A stretch of DNA of 44,215 nt, taken from positions 1 to 44,215 of IMG/VR virus record IMGVR_UViG_3300021168_000050; one strand, 5' to 3'. The DNA is from a virus. This document shows positions 28,929-37,728 of the stretch, piece after piece; the first letter of the stretch is position 1, and each line of letters starts with the position of its first letter. The notes under the pieces are model-generated. The model was given only the letters and a program-made list of their open reading frames with translations, was not told the origin of the DNA and did not search any database. Made by a program: the position numbers and the translations under genes.

Positions 28929-29375
28929 CTAGAGCCCAAACAGCGATGCGCCAGCGCCGAGGATGCCACCAAGGAGGCTACCAGAGGAGGCCGCATTTGC
29001 CGCCGCTTCCATGCCTTTATTGGCTGCAGCCTGCTCAGCGTAGTTATTCACGTTGATCTGGGTCTGCGCCGTGATCAGCTGCTTCTGCAGGGACGCTTGC
29101 TGAGCGCTCGACCGCATGATGTCAAGTGAGCTCCCGCTGGCCGCGAAGCCAGCACCGCCGACCTGGGCCTGGGTCGCACCCTCGACCTGGAAGGCTTGGC
29201 GCTGTTCCTGCGTCTGCTGGATCTGCCCGGCCTGCTTCGCGATCTCCTCGTTCTGGGTATCGATCTTCGCAGCCTTGCCGTACGCGTTCCCCTCGGCCTG
29301 GTCGCCCTGAGACGAGAAGAAACCGCTAACCAGATCGCCCGCCGCTCCAAAGATCCCTTGTGCGTTGAAAGCCAT
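28929..29375 (-). CDS. Internal virion protein, gp14-like
   Basis: A 148-residue protein with a hydrophobic N-terminus (AQGIFGAAGDLVSGFFSS), a Gln/Ala-rich helix (about 30-110; GFAASGSSLDIMRSSAQQAS, QKQLITAQTQINVNNYA) and a C-terminal GSLLGGILGAGASLFGL. This is the standard pattern of gp14-like proteins that are ejected with the DNA and insert in the outer membrane. ATG 29375 directly follows the tail nozzle stop; the frame upstream to 29453 lies inside that gene. AGGA is upstream at about ten bases. Confidence 0.75.
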   Translation of the reverse strand: MAFNAQGIFGAAGDLVSGFFSSQGDQAEGNAYGKAAKIDTQNEEIAKQAGQIQQTQEQRQAFQVEGATQAQVGGAGFAASGSSLDIMRSSAQQASLQKQLITAQTQINVNNYAEQAAANKGMEAAANAASSGSLLGGILGAGASLFGL

Positions 29376-29377
29376 GG

Positions 29378-32300
29378 CTAGCGGTCCTGCGTATGATGGA
29401 AGGCCCCGAACGCCAGGACGTTGGCGGGATAGGGGCGAGTGATTGACCAGCATAGCATATCGTCGAAGGAATAGTCACTGTCCAGCGTGTCCCAATAGAC
29501 GCCGCTGAATAGTTGGTTCTTCGTCAGAGGCGTGCCGCCCTTGGTCTTGAAGTTGGCCGCGTGGTTGCTGGTAAAGTTCGTACCGAAGCTGATCCCCTGC
29601 GTATTGTGTAGAAGGGCCGAGAACATATGGCTGCGCCGCGTCATGCCCAGAGCGGGGCCAGTCTGAGCGCCGGCCTCCTGCGGGTTGATCGTCCTCAGGA
29701 TCTGGCCCTGGCTCGTGTAGGTGAACCCAGCCACTAGAGGGGTTTGGTCGGTCGTCTCAGAGGACGCTGGGCCTATGTCCGCCTGGATGCGCATTAGCTG
29801 ATAGGTCCCGCTCGTCGTTCCGCCGACAGGCGTGGGGGCACCGCCTCCAGACGTGTACTGGAAGTACCCTACCAGGAAGCCCGTAACGTCATCGCTGAAG
29901 AAACCGCCTGCCGCTTGTAGACCATGGACGTTCGTCGTCGAGATGACCGTGCCCAGCTTCGTGTTGATCACGATCAGGCTCATGTCAGAACCACCGTTAT
30001 TCACGATGATGTTCATGCGTTGGCGCTGGATCCGAGTGTCAGGAGAGAAGGCCAAGGTAGATTGGTTCGGCATCTTCCAGACGATAGAGCCATCTGTCGG
30101 GTTCACCTTCACGAAATACGAGGGCGTAGTGACCGCGTCCAGTGTGCTATACTGGACGATCACACACCCATCGGTCTCATCGTATACGATATCCTTTCCG
30201 CTCACTCCATCAAAGTGCGTCCAGGTGGGATCGATGTCCGCAGCATGGAACGTCACGAACTCAGTGATGCGCATTCCCTGCGGAGGCAGAGCTTTCCAGT
30301 TGACCGGATGTGTGTCGGGCTGATGGTTCGTGTTAGCTGCAGTGAGCGAAGAATACCAAACTCCGCTGAACTGGACTACGTCACCAACGCCATAGGTGTG
30401 GGCGCTATCGTAATAGTTCGTTGCAGCCAGAAGAGCCTTGTCATCCCACACCGCTATCTTGCAGATACCAGACGGATCTGTCGTGGGAGAGCCGTTCCCG
30501 GGTGAGCTTACTGCAAAGGCGGTGATGATCTGGGCATTCTGGATCCCAACGCACATGCCGCCATTCCGATACAGCGGAGCCGTCGGGATAATCCCGTAGG
30601 CCAGGATGGGGATCCCGGTCGCGAAATTCAGCACATTCCCAGCAATAGCCGAGGCTTGATTGATGTAAAAGCAGTAGGCGTTCCCAGCACCCTTGGCCGC
30701 GACCGCCACTAGAGGGAAGCTAAAGCCGCTGTTGCGGGCATCTCCACCAATAGTTCCCGGAAGCGCAGCCTCTGCTAGAGTATCGGCGTTCAGGATATTC
30801 CAGATCGGGTTGTTCAGAAGCTGCGTCGCATACCAGATATAGTCTCCACCATAAAACATGCCGCTGGCTGTATCGCCGCCTACTGTCGATAGGAGGACTT
30901 CGTTGATCTGCGCATTGCCTGCGATCTCAAACGAAGCCAGGTAGCCACCACCGTTAAGGAAGATGCGGCCCCCAGCCCAGTCTGGCCGGCTGGCCCAGCC
31001 AAAGGTCGGCTTAACGCCTAGACTGGGATTATAGGCCTGGATAGTCGTCGGGTTCGGGGCGATGTCTCCAGTCGTCACGATGAACTCCACGCCCGTCTGC
31101 AAAGGCGCAAAGCTAACTCCCGAAGCGTTTAGGGCATCCAGGTAGGCCTTCGTGAACAGCTTGTCCGGATCACTCTGATAGGGGACATGGATCTTGCCGC
31201 CTGCCTGTACGACATAGTCGCCGAGATCGAGGCCGCCAGCGAAGACTGAGACCGTCTTCCCGATCAGGGGCCAATAGCCGTAGATGTCGAGCCCAGTTCC
31301 GTCCACAGACTGCTGGGCGTAGAACGGGACGATGCCGGCATCCACAAACCAGGCCGCCGTGTTGGGCTTGTTCTCATCGAAGATGTCGGTCAGCATCTCC
31401 ACGAACCGGACGTTGGTCGAGATGTCGTTCGTGACCATCATGAGGCTGTCGATATCGCCACCGATCGAGGGTCCGACCTGGATGCTCTCGACAATACGCC
31501 CAGAGCCCAAGGAGTGCCGGTGCCAGCCAGAGAAGGACGCAGGCTGCGTCCCGAAGGGGCTTTCGCGTTTGTAGGTACATCCGATTAGGCTCCCATCATT
31601 GCAACGCTCCCAGAGAACGGGGGTGAGCTCCCGTTGATACGCGATCTCAGCCACCCCGGGGATAGACAGATGCTTCGCCTTGAGCGAGAGGTTTGTCCCA
31701 CTGAACTTGCCGCTATAGACGTCGGCGATGTACTCGTACGTCTTCCGACCGTAGCGCTGGACGAAGGCGATCGAGAGCCCAGTCTGCCGCGGCTCGATGT
31801 TCGCGCAGCCATACTTCGTGACCCTGTGCGCCTGAATGGAGGTAGGCGTCACGGGGTCGCTCAGATTGCTGGCCTGGATCAACCATTCGCCGGCCTTGGT
31901 CCCAACGACGACGCCAACGGCCGTTGGGATCGCCCAATAGATCTGCTCGATGTTGTCGGAGTTCAGGGTCTCCGTAATCCCATTGTTGTCAGCGACGGTG
32001 CCATCCTGGCCAGTCGGATCAAAGCGCAGGAGCTCATTCGACTTGGTGGCGTCAAACCGGTTCCCAATCGCCCCCATCAGATAAAAGCGGCCCTCATAGT
32101 AGGTGCCCGAGGTGGGGTAGCCAGAGTTCGCGCTGAAAGCCCCTAGCCGCCAGGTTGTGATTGGGGTCGTGTAGAGCAGGTTCCCGTCGGCGCGCGGGTT
32201 GCCCTCGAGGTCGACGGAGGCCGGCTGGATAGCCATCGTCACCTGGTTCACGCTCGCTACCGTAACGATGAAGCCCCACGTCCAGACCGCGGCCGTCGTC

Positions 32301-33328
32301 GAGACCGCCCACTTGGTCAGGTCAGTATCCGGCTGCACGTTCGTGTTCGCGACGATCGCAGTATAGTAGGCCCCATCGAATTTGACAGACTGGTTGGCCG
32401 CGTAGGGCGTCCCACTCGACCAGACCTGAGGCTCGCTGAAGAGGCGGATCATCCGGCCGACGTCCGACGAATTGAAACCAGCGCCGCCGTTAATTGAAGT
32501 CGTCGCCGAGAAGCTGACCGTAATCGTTCCCGTCAAGCCGCTGGGAGTGGCCGTAGAGCCGTCCGTCGGTGGGTCGAGGTAGGGACCATCGGAGAAGACC
32601 GCCTGGGCGAAGGTGAAGTTCGCAAAGACGTTCGAGACTGTGAAAGATGACGTCAGGAGATACACGGGGAAACCCGGGACCAGGATTAGCGCGAACGCGT
32701 CATTCTGGACGATCCTGGCCTGGGCCCATTGGCCGTTCGTGTAGGGGGTCGTGAAGGTTGTAACGCGACTGACGATCAGGGTATTGAGGCCAAGGGTGAT
32801 AGTGCTCCCATCTACCCCTGCGCCCGTCACGGGATCGGCAATCGTGAAGTGGAAGGCGTCCACGACCGTAATCGCCAACTGGCGGTTCAGCAGCGGGGTC
32901 ATCCCAAGGAATACGACGCCACCGACAGGGAGGCCGAACTGGACTTGGTCGCCGGTCGACCATCCATGCGCCTGCGCCGTCTCGACCAGAGCCGGGTTCG
33001 CTGAGTTGATGCCGAGCACGACTGGTGGATTTGGGTCCAGGACCAGGCTTAGGCCGGCGAAGAACCGAATATGACCGTCAGTGAACTCTATCTGGTATGG
33101 TGCCTCTACCGAGAAGTCGAACAAGCGCAGCTGAGCCTTGGCCCCGTTGCGGGTCGTGGCGGCGAAGGCCGTCCCCGGCCGGCGCACTGCGGAGCCTTCC
33201 TCGATCGGGATCGTGTTCAGGCAGACGTTCATGCCCGAGCGGTAGAGCGGGTCGTCCATCCGGCCTTGATAGTAGGGAGAGAATTCGCCTCCGAGAAACG
33301 AAGTCTGAAGCGCTGAAGCGTCGGGCAT
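29378..33328 (-). CDS. Tail tubular protein B-like nozzle protein with carbohydrate-binding-like inserts
   Basis: The 1316-residue protein starts with the signature of T7 gp12-type nozzle proteins: SFLGGEFSPYYQGRMDDPLY, GMNVCLNTIPIEEGSAVRRP, FDFSVEAPYQIEFTDGHIRF. T7 gp12 has about 790 residues, so this one is much enlarged. Two inserts resemble CBM5/12-type carbohydrate-binding modules: about 303-343 (SGTPYAANQSVKFDGAYYTA ... QPDTDLTKW) and about 972-1013 (SAHTYGVGDVVQFSGVWYSS ... QPDTHPVNW). It forms the tail tip through which DNA passes. GGAGG six bases before ATG 33328. Confidence 0.88.
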   Translation of the reverse strand: MPDASALQTSFLGGEFSPYYQGRMDDPLYRSGMNVCLNTIPIEEGSAVRRPGTAFAATTRNGAKAQLRLFDFSVEAPYQIEFTDGHIRFFAGLSLVLDPNPPVVLGINSANPALVETAQAHGWSTGDQVQFGLPVGGVVFLGMTPLLNRQLAITVVDAFHFTIADPVTGAGVDGSTITLGLNTLIVSRVTTFTTPYTNGQWAQARIVQNDAFALILVPGFPVYLLTSSFTVSNVFANFTFAQAVFSDGPYLDPPTDGSTATPSGLTGTITVSFSATTSINGGAGFNSSDVGRMIRLFSEPQVWSSGTPYAANQSVKFDGAYYTAIVANTNVQPDTDLTKWAVSTTAAVWTWGFIVTVASVNQVTMAIQPASVDLEGNPRADGNLLYTTPITTWRLGAFSANSGYPTSGTYYEGRFYLMGAIGNRFDATKSNELLRFDPTGQDGTVADNNGITETLNSDNIEQIYWAIPTAVGVVVGTKAGEWLIQASNLSDPVTPTSIQAHRVTKYGCANIEPRQTGLSIAFVQRYGRKTYEYIADVYSGKFSGTNLSLKAKHLSIPGVAEIAYQRELTPVLWERCNDGSLIGCTYKRESPFGTQPASFSGWHRHSLGSGRIVESIQVGPSIGGDIDSLMMVTNDISTNVRFVEMLTDIFDENKPNTAAWFVDAGIVPFYAQQSVDGTGLDIYGYWPLIGKTVSVFAGGLDLGDYVVQAGGKIHVPYQSDPDKLFTKAYLDALNASGVSFAPLQTGVEFIVTTGDIAPNPTTIQAYNPSLGVKPTFGWASRPDWAGGRIFLNGGGYLASFEIAGNAQINEVLLSTVGGDTASGMFYGGDYIWYATQLLNNPIWNILNADTLAEAALPGTIGGDARNSGFSFPLVAVAAKGAGNAYCFYINQASAIAGNVLNFATGIPILAYGIIPTAPLYRNGGMCVGIQNAQIITAFAVSSPGNGSPTTDPSGICKIAVWDDKALLAATNYYDSAHTYGVGDVVQFSGVWYSSLTAANTNHQPDTHPVNWKALPPQGMRITEFVTFHAADIDPTWTHFDGVSGKDIVYDETDGCVIVQYSTLDAVTTPSYFVKVNPTDGSIVWKMPNQSTLAFSPDTRIQRQRMNIIVNNGGSDMSLIVINTKLGTVISTTNVHGLQAAGGFFSDDVTGFLVGYFQYTSGGGAPTPVGGTTSGTYQLMRIQADIGPASSETTDQTPLVAGFTYTSQGQILRTINPQEAGAQTGPALGMTRRSHMFSALLHNTQGISFGTNFTSNHAANFKTKGGTPLTKNQLFSGVYWDTLDSDYSFDDMLCWSITRPYPANVLAFGAFHHTQDR

Positions 33329-33331
33329 TGC

Positions 33332-34834
33332 CTACCTCCGACAAGTGATGTAGTCGTCCTCGGGCGCTTCGGTCGGGCCCTGCTCAATACCATTGACCAT
33401 GCGAGCCTCTGTCATGAACCGATTATAAGCCGAGACGATAGCACTAAGCTTCGTGGTCGACTGCGTCAAGGTCTCGCAGACCTCAGTCGCTATCCGGCAA
33501 GCCATGCCCTCGCAGAACATCGGGTCCATGAGGGTCACATCCGCTACGTCGGCGACGAAACGCAGGGTGATCGGATAGACCTCGCGAGTGACGATCAGCC
33601 CATTCTCATAGACCCAATCGTCATAGGTCAGGCCAGAGGGTGCTCCGAGGTAGCTCGTGCTCCCAGCCTTAGGATCCTGAGGGGCTTCGCGCAGGAAGCC
33701 ATAGGGCAGCACGTAGACGTTCCGAGTGGCGCTCTGGGTCACAGGGCCCGAACCGGCCGGATAGACCAGTTGAAGGCTCCGCACGGTCGCGTTACCTAGC
33801 TTCAGCCAGTTGATGCCCATCATGAGATCGGGCTGCGTATTCGGCTGGAGACCCCATGGGGCCAAGCCATTGTCGGTCCAGTTGACCCCGGCATTACCCA
33901 CCGGGTTATGGCCGACGTTCCCCGCACCGGTGGAGGTGTAGAGGTGATTGTCTGAGCCGATGACCTGAGCAGCGTTCCCATACGTGGTGCCTACGAGCCA
34001 GAGCGCGACTGGTGTTGAATTGACATTCAGGTCGATCTGGCTCTGATAGACAACGGAGTTGAAGAGGACCGTTTGGCCAACGCTGTAGATCCCGGTGTTC
34101 ACCCATGCGGGGACAGTCGTCGGGACATCAGAGTTGCCAGTGTTCAAACTCAGGTAGACGGACGGGTTCGGTCCCGTAGGATAGTAGACAAGCTCGCCAG
34201 CAAAGTAGCCACCATTCGTGGCAATCTGGCCCTGCTTCGTCCAGTGGACACCGCCATCCGTGACCGGGTTGTTGTTCACGTTCCCGTTCGTCACCGAACT
34301 ATATTCGAACTCGTCGGAGCCGATCGCTAGCTGGCCCGCGGCATAGGTCGTGCTCGGCGACCAGGGCTGCGGGCTCGACTGGTCCGCATTGAACGTCCAC
34401 TGAGTGACAGTCCGTGGTCCGAAATACTGTGTCCAGAAGCTCTCCTGGTCAGAGCCCTGGGTGTTCAGATCAGGCTGCTGGTTCGCTGGCACCGAGCGCA
34501 GAGCCTGATACCATTCTCCATTGAACTGAACGACGGATCCAGTGACGTAGGTCGCCGTCGAGGAATAGATAGCCGGTGTGAAGAGCATGGTTGGGCCGCT
34601 ACCGCTGCCGCCCACCGGTGGAGGAAGGTTGTTGGTGTTCACCGGCCGGATCACTGCGCGCCGGGTCGCGAACGTCCAGACGTTGCGGCGAAGCTCCGCG
34701 TCACGAACCTTGTCATAGACGAAGGCCGTCTCGCTGGCATTCTTACTGTCATCGGTGAACGAGGCGATGCGGGTTGCTCCGCAGCGCTGCAGGGCGCGGT
34801 TCGCGATATCGACGGGGGTCTGAAACTTGGCCAT
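33332..34834 (-). CDS. Tail tubular protein A-like adaptor with inserted CBM5/12-like repeats
   Basis: The N-terminus (DIANRALQRCGATRIASFTD ... RNVWTFATRRAVIRP, 1-64) and the C-terminus (LPYGFLREAPQDPK ... CETLTQSTTKLSAIVSAYNR) match T7 gp11-type adaptors, which join the portal to the nozzle and are about 200 residues. Here about 260 residues are inserted, made of four to five repeats of the kind Y-x3-x-V-x-F-x-G-x-W/Y-Y ... N-x2-P ... W (about 90-135, 158-199, 245-280 and 282-320), resembling CBM5/12 carbohydrate-binding modules. They would project around the tail. GGAGG lies ten bases before the ATG. Confidence 0.82.
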   Translation of the reverse strand: MAKFQTPVDIANRALQRCGATRIASFTDDSKNASETAFVYDKVRDAELRRNVWTFATRRAVIRPVNTNNLPPPVGGSGSGPTMLFTPAIYSSTATYVTGSVVQFNGEWYQALRSVPANQQPDLNTQGSDQESFWTQYFGPRTVTQWTFNADQSSPQPWSPSTTYAAGQLAIGSDEFEYSSVTNGNVNNNPVTDGGVHWTKQGQIATNGGYFAGELVYYPTGPNPSVYLSLNTGNSDVPTTVPAWVNTGIYSVGQTVLFNSVVYQSQIDLNVNSTPVALWLVGTTYGNAAQVIGSDNHLYTSTGAGNVGHNPVGNAGVNWTDNGLAPWGLQPNTQPDLMMGINWLKLGNATVRSLQLVYPAGSGPVTQSATRNVYVLPYGFLREAPQDPKAGSTSYLGAPSGLTYDDWVYENGLIVTREVYPITLRFVADVADVTLMDPMFCEGMACRIATEVCETLTQSTTKLSAIVSAYNRFMTEARMVNGIEQGPTEAPEDDYITCRR

Positions 34835-34855
34835 GAGGCTTGGGCCTCCATAGCC

Positions 34856-35140
34856 CTAGTCGTTGGGGATGCGGGTCAACGTGATGTAGTTGGCCGTGAA
34901 CGTGCCGATCACGATCTCGTACTGGCCCGGAGGCAGGTCAAGGACCTGGTGGCTAGTCGTCGCAGTGACCTGAGTGGCGACCGGGATATAGGTGACACCA
35001 TCGAACGCTTGCATCTCGAGGTCGATTGTGCCGGTGCCGGTGGACTTGGTCAGCAGCATGTACTTGCCACCACGGAGCTCGAAGGCCGCCGTAGTCACCG
35101 CACCTATGTTGGAGAACTGGACGCTTTCTTGACCACGCAT
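34856..35140 (-). CDS. Small beta-rich structural protein (94 aa)
   Basis: A 94-residue protein with regular beta-strand pattern (AAFELRGGKYMLLTKSTGTG, QVLDLPPGQYEIVIGTFTAN) that looks like a single beta-sandwich domain, similar to small head-decoration or fibre-base proteins encoded near phage adaptors. GGAGG precedes ATG 35140. It lies in the block between capsid and tail adaptor genes. No specific family. Confidence 0.6.
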   Translation of the reverse strand: MRGQESVQFSNIGAVTTAAFELRGGKYMLLTKSTGTGTIDLEMQAFDGVTYIPVATQVTATTSHQVLDLPPGQYEIVIGTFTANYITLTRIPND

Positions 35141-35149
35141 GGGGGCCTC

Positions 35150-35374
35150 CTAGAGCGGCACAGACGTGGAGTTGTTGTTGTTCTTGATGAAGCGCCAGAT
35201 GGTCTCGATGGCCTGCCGGATCTCTTTCTTGGTCAGGTTCTTGGTGAGATCAACGCGGATCTCCAGGTCGCCGACGCCAGGCGCAAGAACGCCCTCGGTC
35301 ACAGTCTGTGAACCAGAGCTCGCGACATTGTCGATCAGGGTGCCGCGGGTGAGCGACCAGGAAGCTGAAGCCAT
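35150..35374 (-). CDS. Small structural-region protein, unknown function (74 aa)
   Basis: An unrecognised 74-residue protein with a beta-rich first half (VASSGSQTVTEGVLAPGVGD) and a helical second half (KKEIRQAIETIWRFIKNNNN). AAGGAG-type site upstream. It is encoded between two other small structural genes, each nine to thirteen bases apart, so it is probably produced together with them late in infection. Confidence 0.55.
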   Translation of the reverse strand: MASASWSLTRGTLIDNVASSGSQTVTEGVLAPGVGDLEIRVDLTKNLTKKEIRQAIETIWRFIKNNNNSTSVPL

Positions 35375-35387
35375 AGGAGGTCTCCTT

Positions 35388-35900
35388 CTAGGACAAGATG
35401 CTCGAACCGTTGATCAAAGTCAAGGCTGCGCGCAGGGCGGCCAGCAGTTGAGCCCTCGTAGTGACGACGCCGGTGTCAAAGGTGATGACGACATTGCCAC
35501 CGGCGAGGCCGTTGACATCGGCATTGACAGCGGCCTGGGTAACTCCCTCCGTGTTGATCGCGGTGTTCAGGGTGCCCCAGTTGGTGTTCAGGGTGGTGAC
35601 GTGGGCCTGTGTGGGGGTCGCACCGTCAGCAACAAGCGTCGCGACGTTGGCGGCCACGGTAGCCTGGGCAGCAACAACGGCGGCCAGGGCAGTGGCATCA
35701 GCAGCGTTGTCGGTCTTGAGGGTGGCCGGCAGAGCGGACGAGGCCGCGCCAGCAGTAGTGTTGTAGCCGAGGTTATTCAGACCGCCATCCTGGAAGTGCT
35801 GGCCCACGGTGACGACAATAGAATTGAGGGCCATAGGTGCCTCCGGAGGTACAAGTTGCGGCGGTGGAATACGCTGCGGTGGGGGTCTTATGAGAGGCAT
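35388..35900 (-). CDS. Structural-region protein with two in-frame starts (170 or 148 aa)
   Basis: Two ATGs in one frame each have a perfect GGAGG with a five-base gap: ATG 35900 (GGAGG 35910-35906) and ATG 35834 (GGAGG 35844-35840). The long form has a 22-residue proline-rich N-terminus (MPLIRPPPQRIPPPQLVPPE). The common part is Ala/Thr/Asn-rich (about 30-170), with a QAxxxxxVxxL-type pattern resembling phage head-fibre or decoration proteins. Both products may be made on purpose, as with dual-start decoration or scaffold proteins. Family not recognised. Confidence 0.65.
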   Translation of the reverse strand: MPLIRPPPQRIPPPQLVPPEAPMALNSIVVTVGQHFQDGGLNNLGYNTTAGAASSALPATLKTDNAADATALAAVVAAQATVAANVATLVADGATPTQAHVTTLNTNWGTLNTAINTEGVTQAAVNADVNGLAGGNVVITFDTGVVTTRAQLLAALRAALTLINGSSILS

Positions 35901-35920
35901 GTACGCCTCCCTAGAAGTTC

Positions 35921-35958
35921 ATCCCCGGCCGGCGCTGGAGAGCCCACCGGCCGGGGAT
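35921..35958 (-). other. Perfect 12-bp GC hairpin between late genes
   Basis: ATCCCCGGCCGG (35921-35932) and CCGGCCGGGGAT (35947-35958) are exact inverted repeats around a 14-base loop. The structure lies between the stop of the decoration gene (35977) and the start at 35900 and has no T-run on the leftward strand, so it is more likely an mRNA stabiliser or partial attenuator than a full terminator. Confidence 0.6.
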
Positions 35959-35976
35959 ACGCGCATTCCCGCGCGG

Positions 35977-36516
35977 TTAGATCGCGTAGCCGACCCGCAG
36001 ATAGATCGCGGCACCCGTGGTGACACCCGTGGTGTGGCAGACCGCGACGATGTCGAAGTAGCCACCCGGATTGGCGGACAGGCCGAGAGCCTGCCAGAGC
36101 TCCATCTGGCGATCGGCGATCGGATAGTTGCCTGACTGGTTCGTCTCGTTGGTGGGGCCAACGGCCGAGGAGCAGTCGATGTCGACGGCGAAGAACCCAG
36201 CACCGGTGGTCGGAACCACGAGGCCTTGGACGTTGGCAGGGGTGCCGTCCTGGGTCGCATCGCTGTAATAGACGGACAGCGAGAGCTTGCCGGCAGTCAT
36301 GGCCGCGGCCTCGAAGATGACGTGCTTGATCACGGCATTGGTAGGGACACGGCAAAGCTGGTAGGTCGAACCGGCCAGGTCTCCAGAGACAGTCGAGGCA
36401 AAGCCATCGACTTCCCGGAAGATGGCCATGCCACCGCGGCCCGACGTGTTCTGGACGGAGGGGATCGCGTCCAGGTTCGTGATGGCGGCGGATTTGATGT
36501 GAGAGGTCTGGGTCAT
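35977..36516 (-). CDS. Probable head decoration/structural protein (179 aa)
   Basis: A 179-residue beta-rich protein (STYQLCRVPTNAVIKHVIFE, AGKLSLSVYYSDATQDG, GAAIYLRVGYAI) directly downstream of the major capsid gene. Proteins with this pattern follow the capsid gene in many phages and are probably capsid-associated. GGA precedes the ATG. Two strong hairpins flank the gene (36549-36592 and 35921-35958), which may set its mRNA level relative to the capsid gene. Confidence 0.65.
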   Translation of the reverse strand: MTQTSHIKSAAITNLDAIPSVQNTSGRGGMAIFREVDGFASTVSGDLAGSTYQLCRVPTNAVIKHVIFEAAAMTAGKLSLSVYYSDATQDGTPANVQGLVVPTTGAGFFAVDIDCSSAVGPTNETNQSGNYPIADRQMELWQALGLSANPGGYFDIVAVCHTTGVTTGAAIYLRVGYAI

Positions 36517-36548
36517 GGTGATGTTCCTTCACTGCTTGGGGCTGCTAT

Positions 36549-36592
36549 AGGGCCGGCCTAGCCGGTACTCCGAGGCTCTCGCCGCCGGCCCT
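36549..36592 (-). other. Inverted repeat after the capsid gene
   Basis: AGGGCCGGC (36549-36557) and GCCGGCCCT (36584-36592) are exact inverted repeats. They begin ten bases beyond the capsid stop codon on the leftward strand, with no T-run. The inner bases allow a competing smaller stem (CCGGC CTA GCCGG). A partial terminator or 3'-end protector of the capsid mRNA is likely. Confidence 0.5.
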
Positions 36593-36601
36593 GTTCTCGC
36601 C

Positions 36602-37534
36602 TTACGGGGTGATATCGGCTCCCGTGGTGTCGGCACAGGTGATCTGCAGCACCTTGCCCGGTTGGGTCCGGGTAGCGCCGAAGGAAGTCTGCGTCAGCAG
36701 TTGATAGGGACGACCGGACAGGTCGGCGCGGATGTCGACATAGTTCGACATGTCCTTCCAGATCCCGAGATACATCCCCGACTTGGCGAACGCGATGCAG
36801 TTGCGCACGGAGCCGGTGAAGTTCAGGCGTTCGGAGAACACGAGATCGAACCCGAGGAAGCGAGTGAGCTTGCCATCGACAAGCACGGGCTTGTCGTTGA
36901 ACTCGGTCGAAACGACTTCGACTTGGTTCAGAAGGTCGCTCTCTTGCTGCGAACCGATGACCAGGGTCAGCGGATCGGTGTCGATATCGACATGGTAGTG
37001 GCGGAACGTGCGCTTAGCTTCGATCAGCTTCGTCACCGTCAGGCCGCTGGCGGCGCTGGAACCAAAGGTGGAAACCACCTGAAACCCGGCATTGCCCACA
37101 GTCGTAGAGGTATTGAAGTTCTCGGGCGACAGGCCACCCGCGTCGGTGCCGATCTGCGACGGATTGAAGGCCGCGGCGATCAGGCAGTCGTCCCACGCAC
37201 GACCAACAGCCATCGCGGCATTGGTCGCATATTGAGACTTGACGTCGACGATGGTGCGCAGTTCATCGAAGGTGTCGATCAGCTGCGGCAGTTCGCCGTC
37301 TTGCGGGAAGACCCAGCGCCGGGTGAAGTCCGCATCGATCCGGCCCAGCGGCGCAAAGCGGCCAGCAGGAGCGCGGAGTTGGACAGCGCCGATTTGGTTG
37401 ATGGGCGAAGCTTGCTTACCCACATGGAAGCCCTCACGGACCTTGCCGCGAAGCTTGGACCCCATTTGCTGGAGCTTGAGTTCCAGGTTAGTGGAGAACT
37501 GCGTGGTGAAGAGCTCGAACAGGTTCTCAGACAT
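36602..37534 (-). CDS. Major capsid protein
   Basis: The 310-residue protein has the pattern of the Phage_capsid_2-type HK97-fold major capsid proteins: MSENLFELFTTQFSTNLELK, an N-arm with KVREGFHVGKQASPINQIG, GRIDADFTRRWVFPQDGELP and a core with AMAVGRAWDDCLIAAAFNPS. It forms the icosahedral shell. The frame stays open to 37723, but ATG 37534 with AAGGTGG upstream is the natural start, because the extension has a GC-rich non-protein composition and coincides with the mRNA leader. It has its own promoter (37756-37729), agreeing with the need for many copies. Confidence 0.9.
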   Translation of the reverse strand: MSENLFELFTTQFSTNLELKLQQMGSKLRGKVREGFHVGKQASPINQIGAVQLRAPAGRFAPLGRIDADFTRRWVFPQDGELPQLIDTFDELRTIVDVKSQYATNAAMAVGRAWDDCLIAAAFNPSQIGTDAGGLSPENFNTSTTVGNAGFQVVSTFGSSAASGLTVTKLIEAKRTFRHYHVDIDTDPLTLVIGSQQESDLLNQVEVVSTEFNDKPVLVDGKLTRFLGFDLVFSERLNFTGSVRNCIAFAKSGMYLGIWKDMSNYVDIRADLSGRPYQLLTQTSFGATRTQPGKVLQITCADTTGADITP

Positions 37535-37728
37535 GGCGAAGCCACCTTCTGCTGGAGTTACGGGTTCATCTAACGGATGGCCGTATCCAGTAACGGGGGC
37601 CTCTGCGACTTGTCTCAGGCTCTCCCTCCCGAAGGCGTAGGAGATGGGAGGGGCCAGGCGGATGGTCGCGCACGCCACCCGGCCCCGGGCCGCCCCCGCT
37701 GCGCGAGCCGCGCGGGCAACCAAGCATC
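37535..37728 (-). promoter_or_regulatory. Structured leader of the capsid mRNA
   Basis: About 190 bases separate the predicted transcription start (near 37722) from the capsid ATG. The leader can form several hairpins: CCCTCCC (37624-37630) with GGGAGGG (37646-37652), and a nested pair GTTAC/GTAAC (37557-37561, 37590-37594) around GGAT/ATCC (37575-37578, 37585-37588), plus a GC-rich region near 37670-37720. No gene is visible on either strand. It may stabilise the mRNA or regulate translation. Confidence 0.5.

Noticed and set aside
37652-37668. 17-base match (one mismatch) to bases 14-30 of the terminal repeat
   Set aside because: A 16/17 match between two places is expected a few times by chance in 44 kb compared with itself, so I do not claim a shared site.
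36602-37723. Capsid protein starting at 37723 with a 63-residue N-terminal extension
   Set aside because: The extension has an unnatural Ala/Arg-rich composition, covers the structured leader, starts at the predicted transcription start, and a ribosome-binding site stands before ATG 37534.
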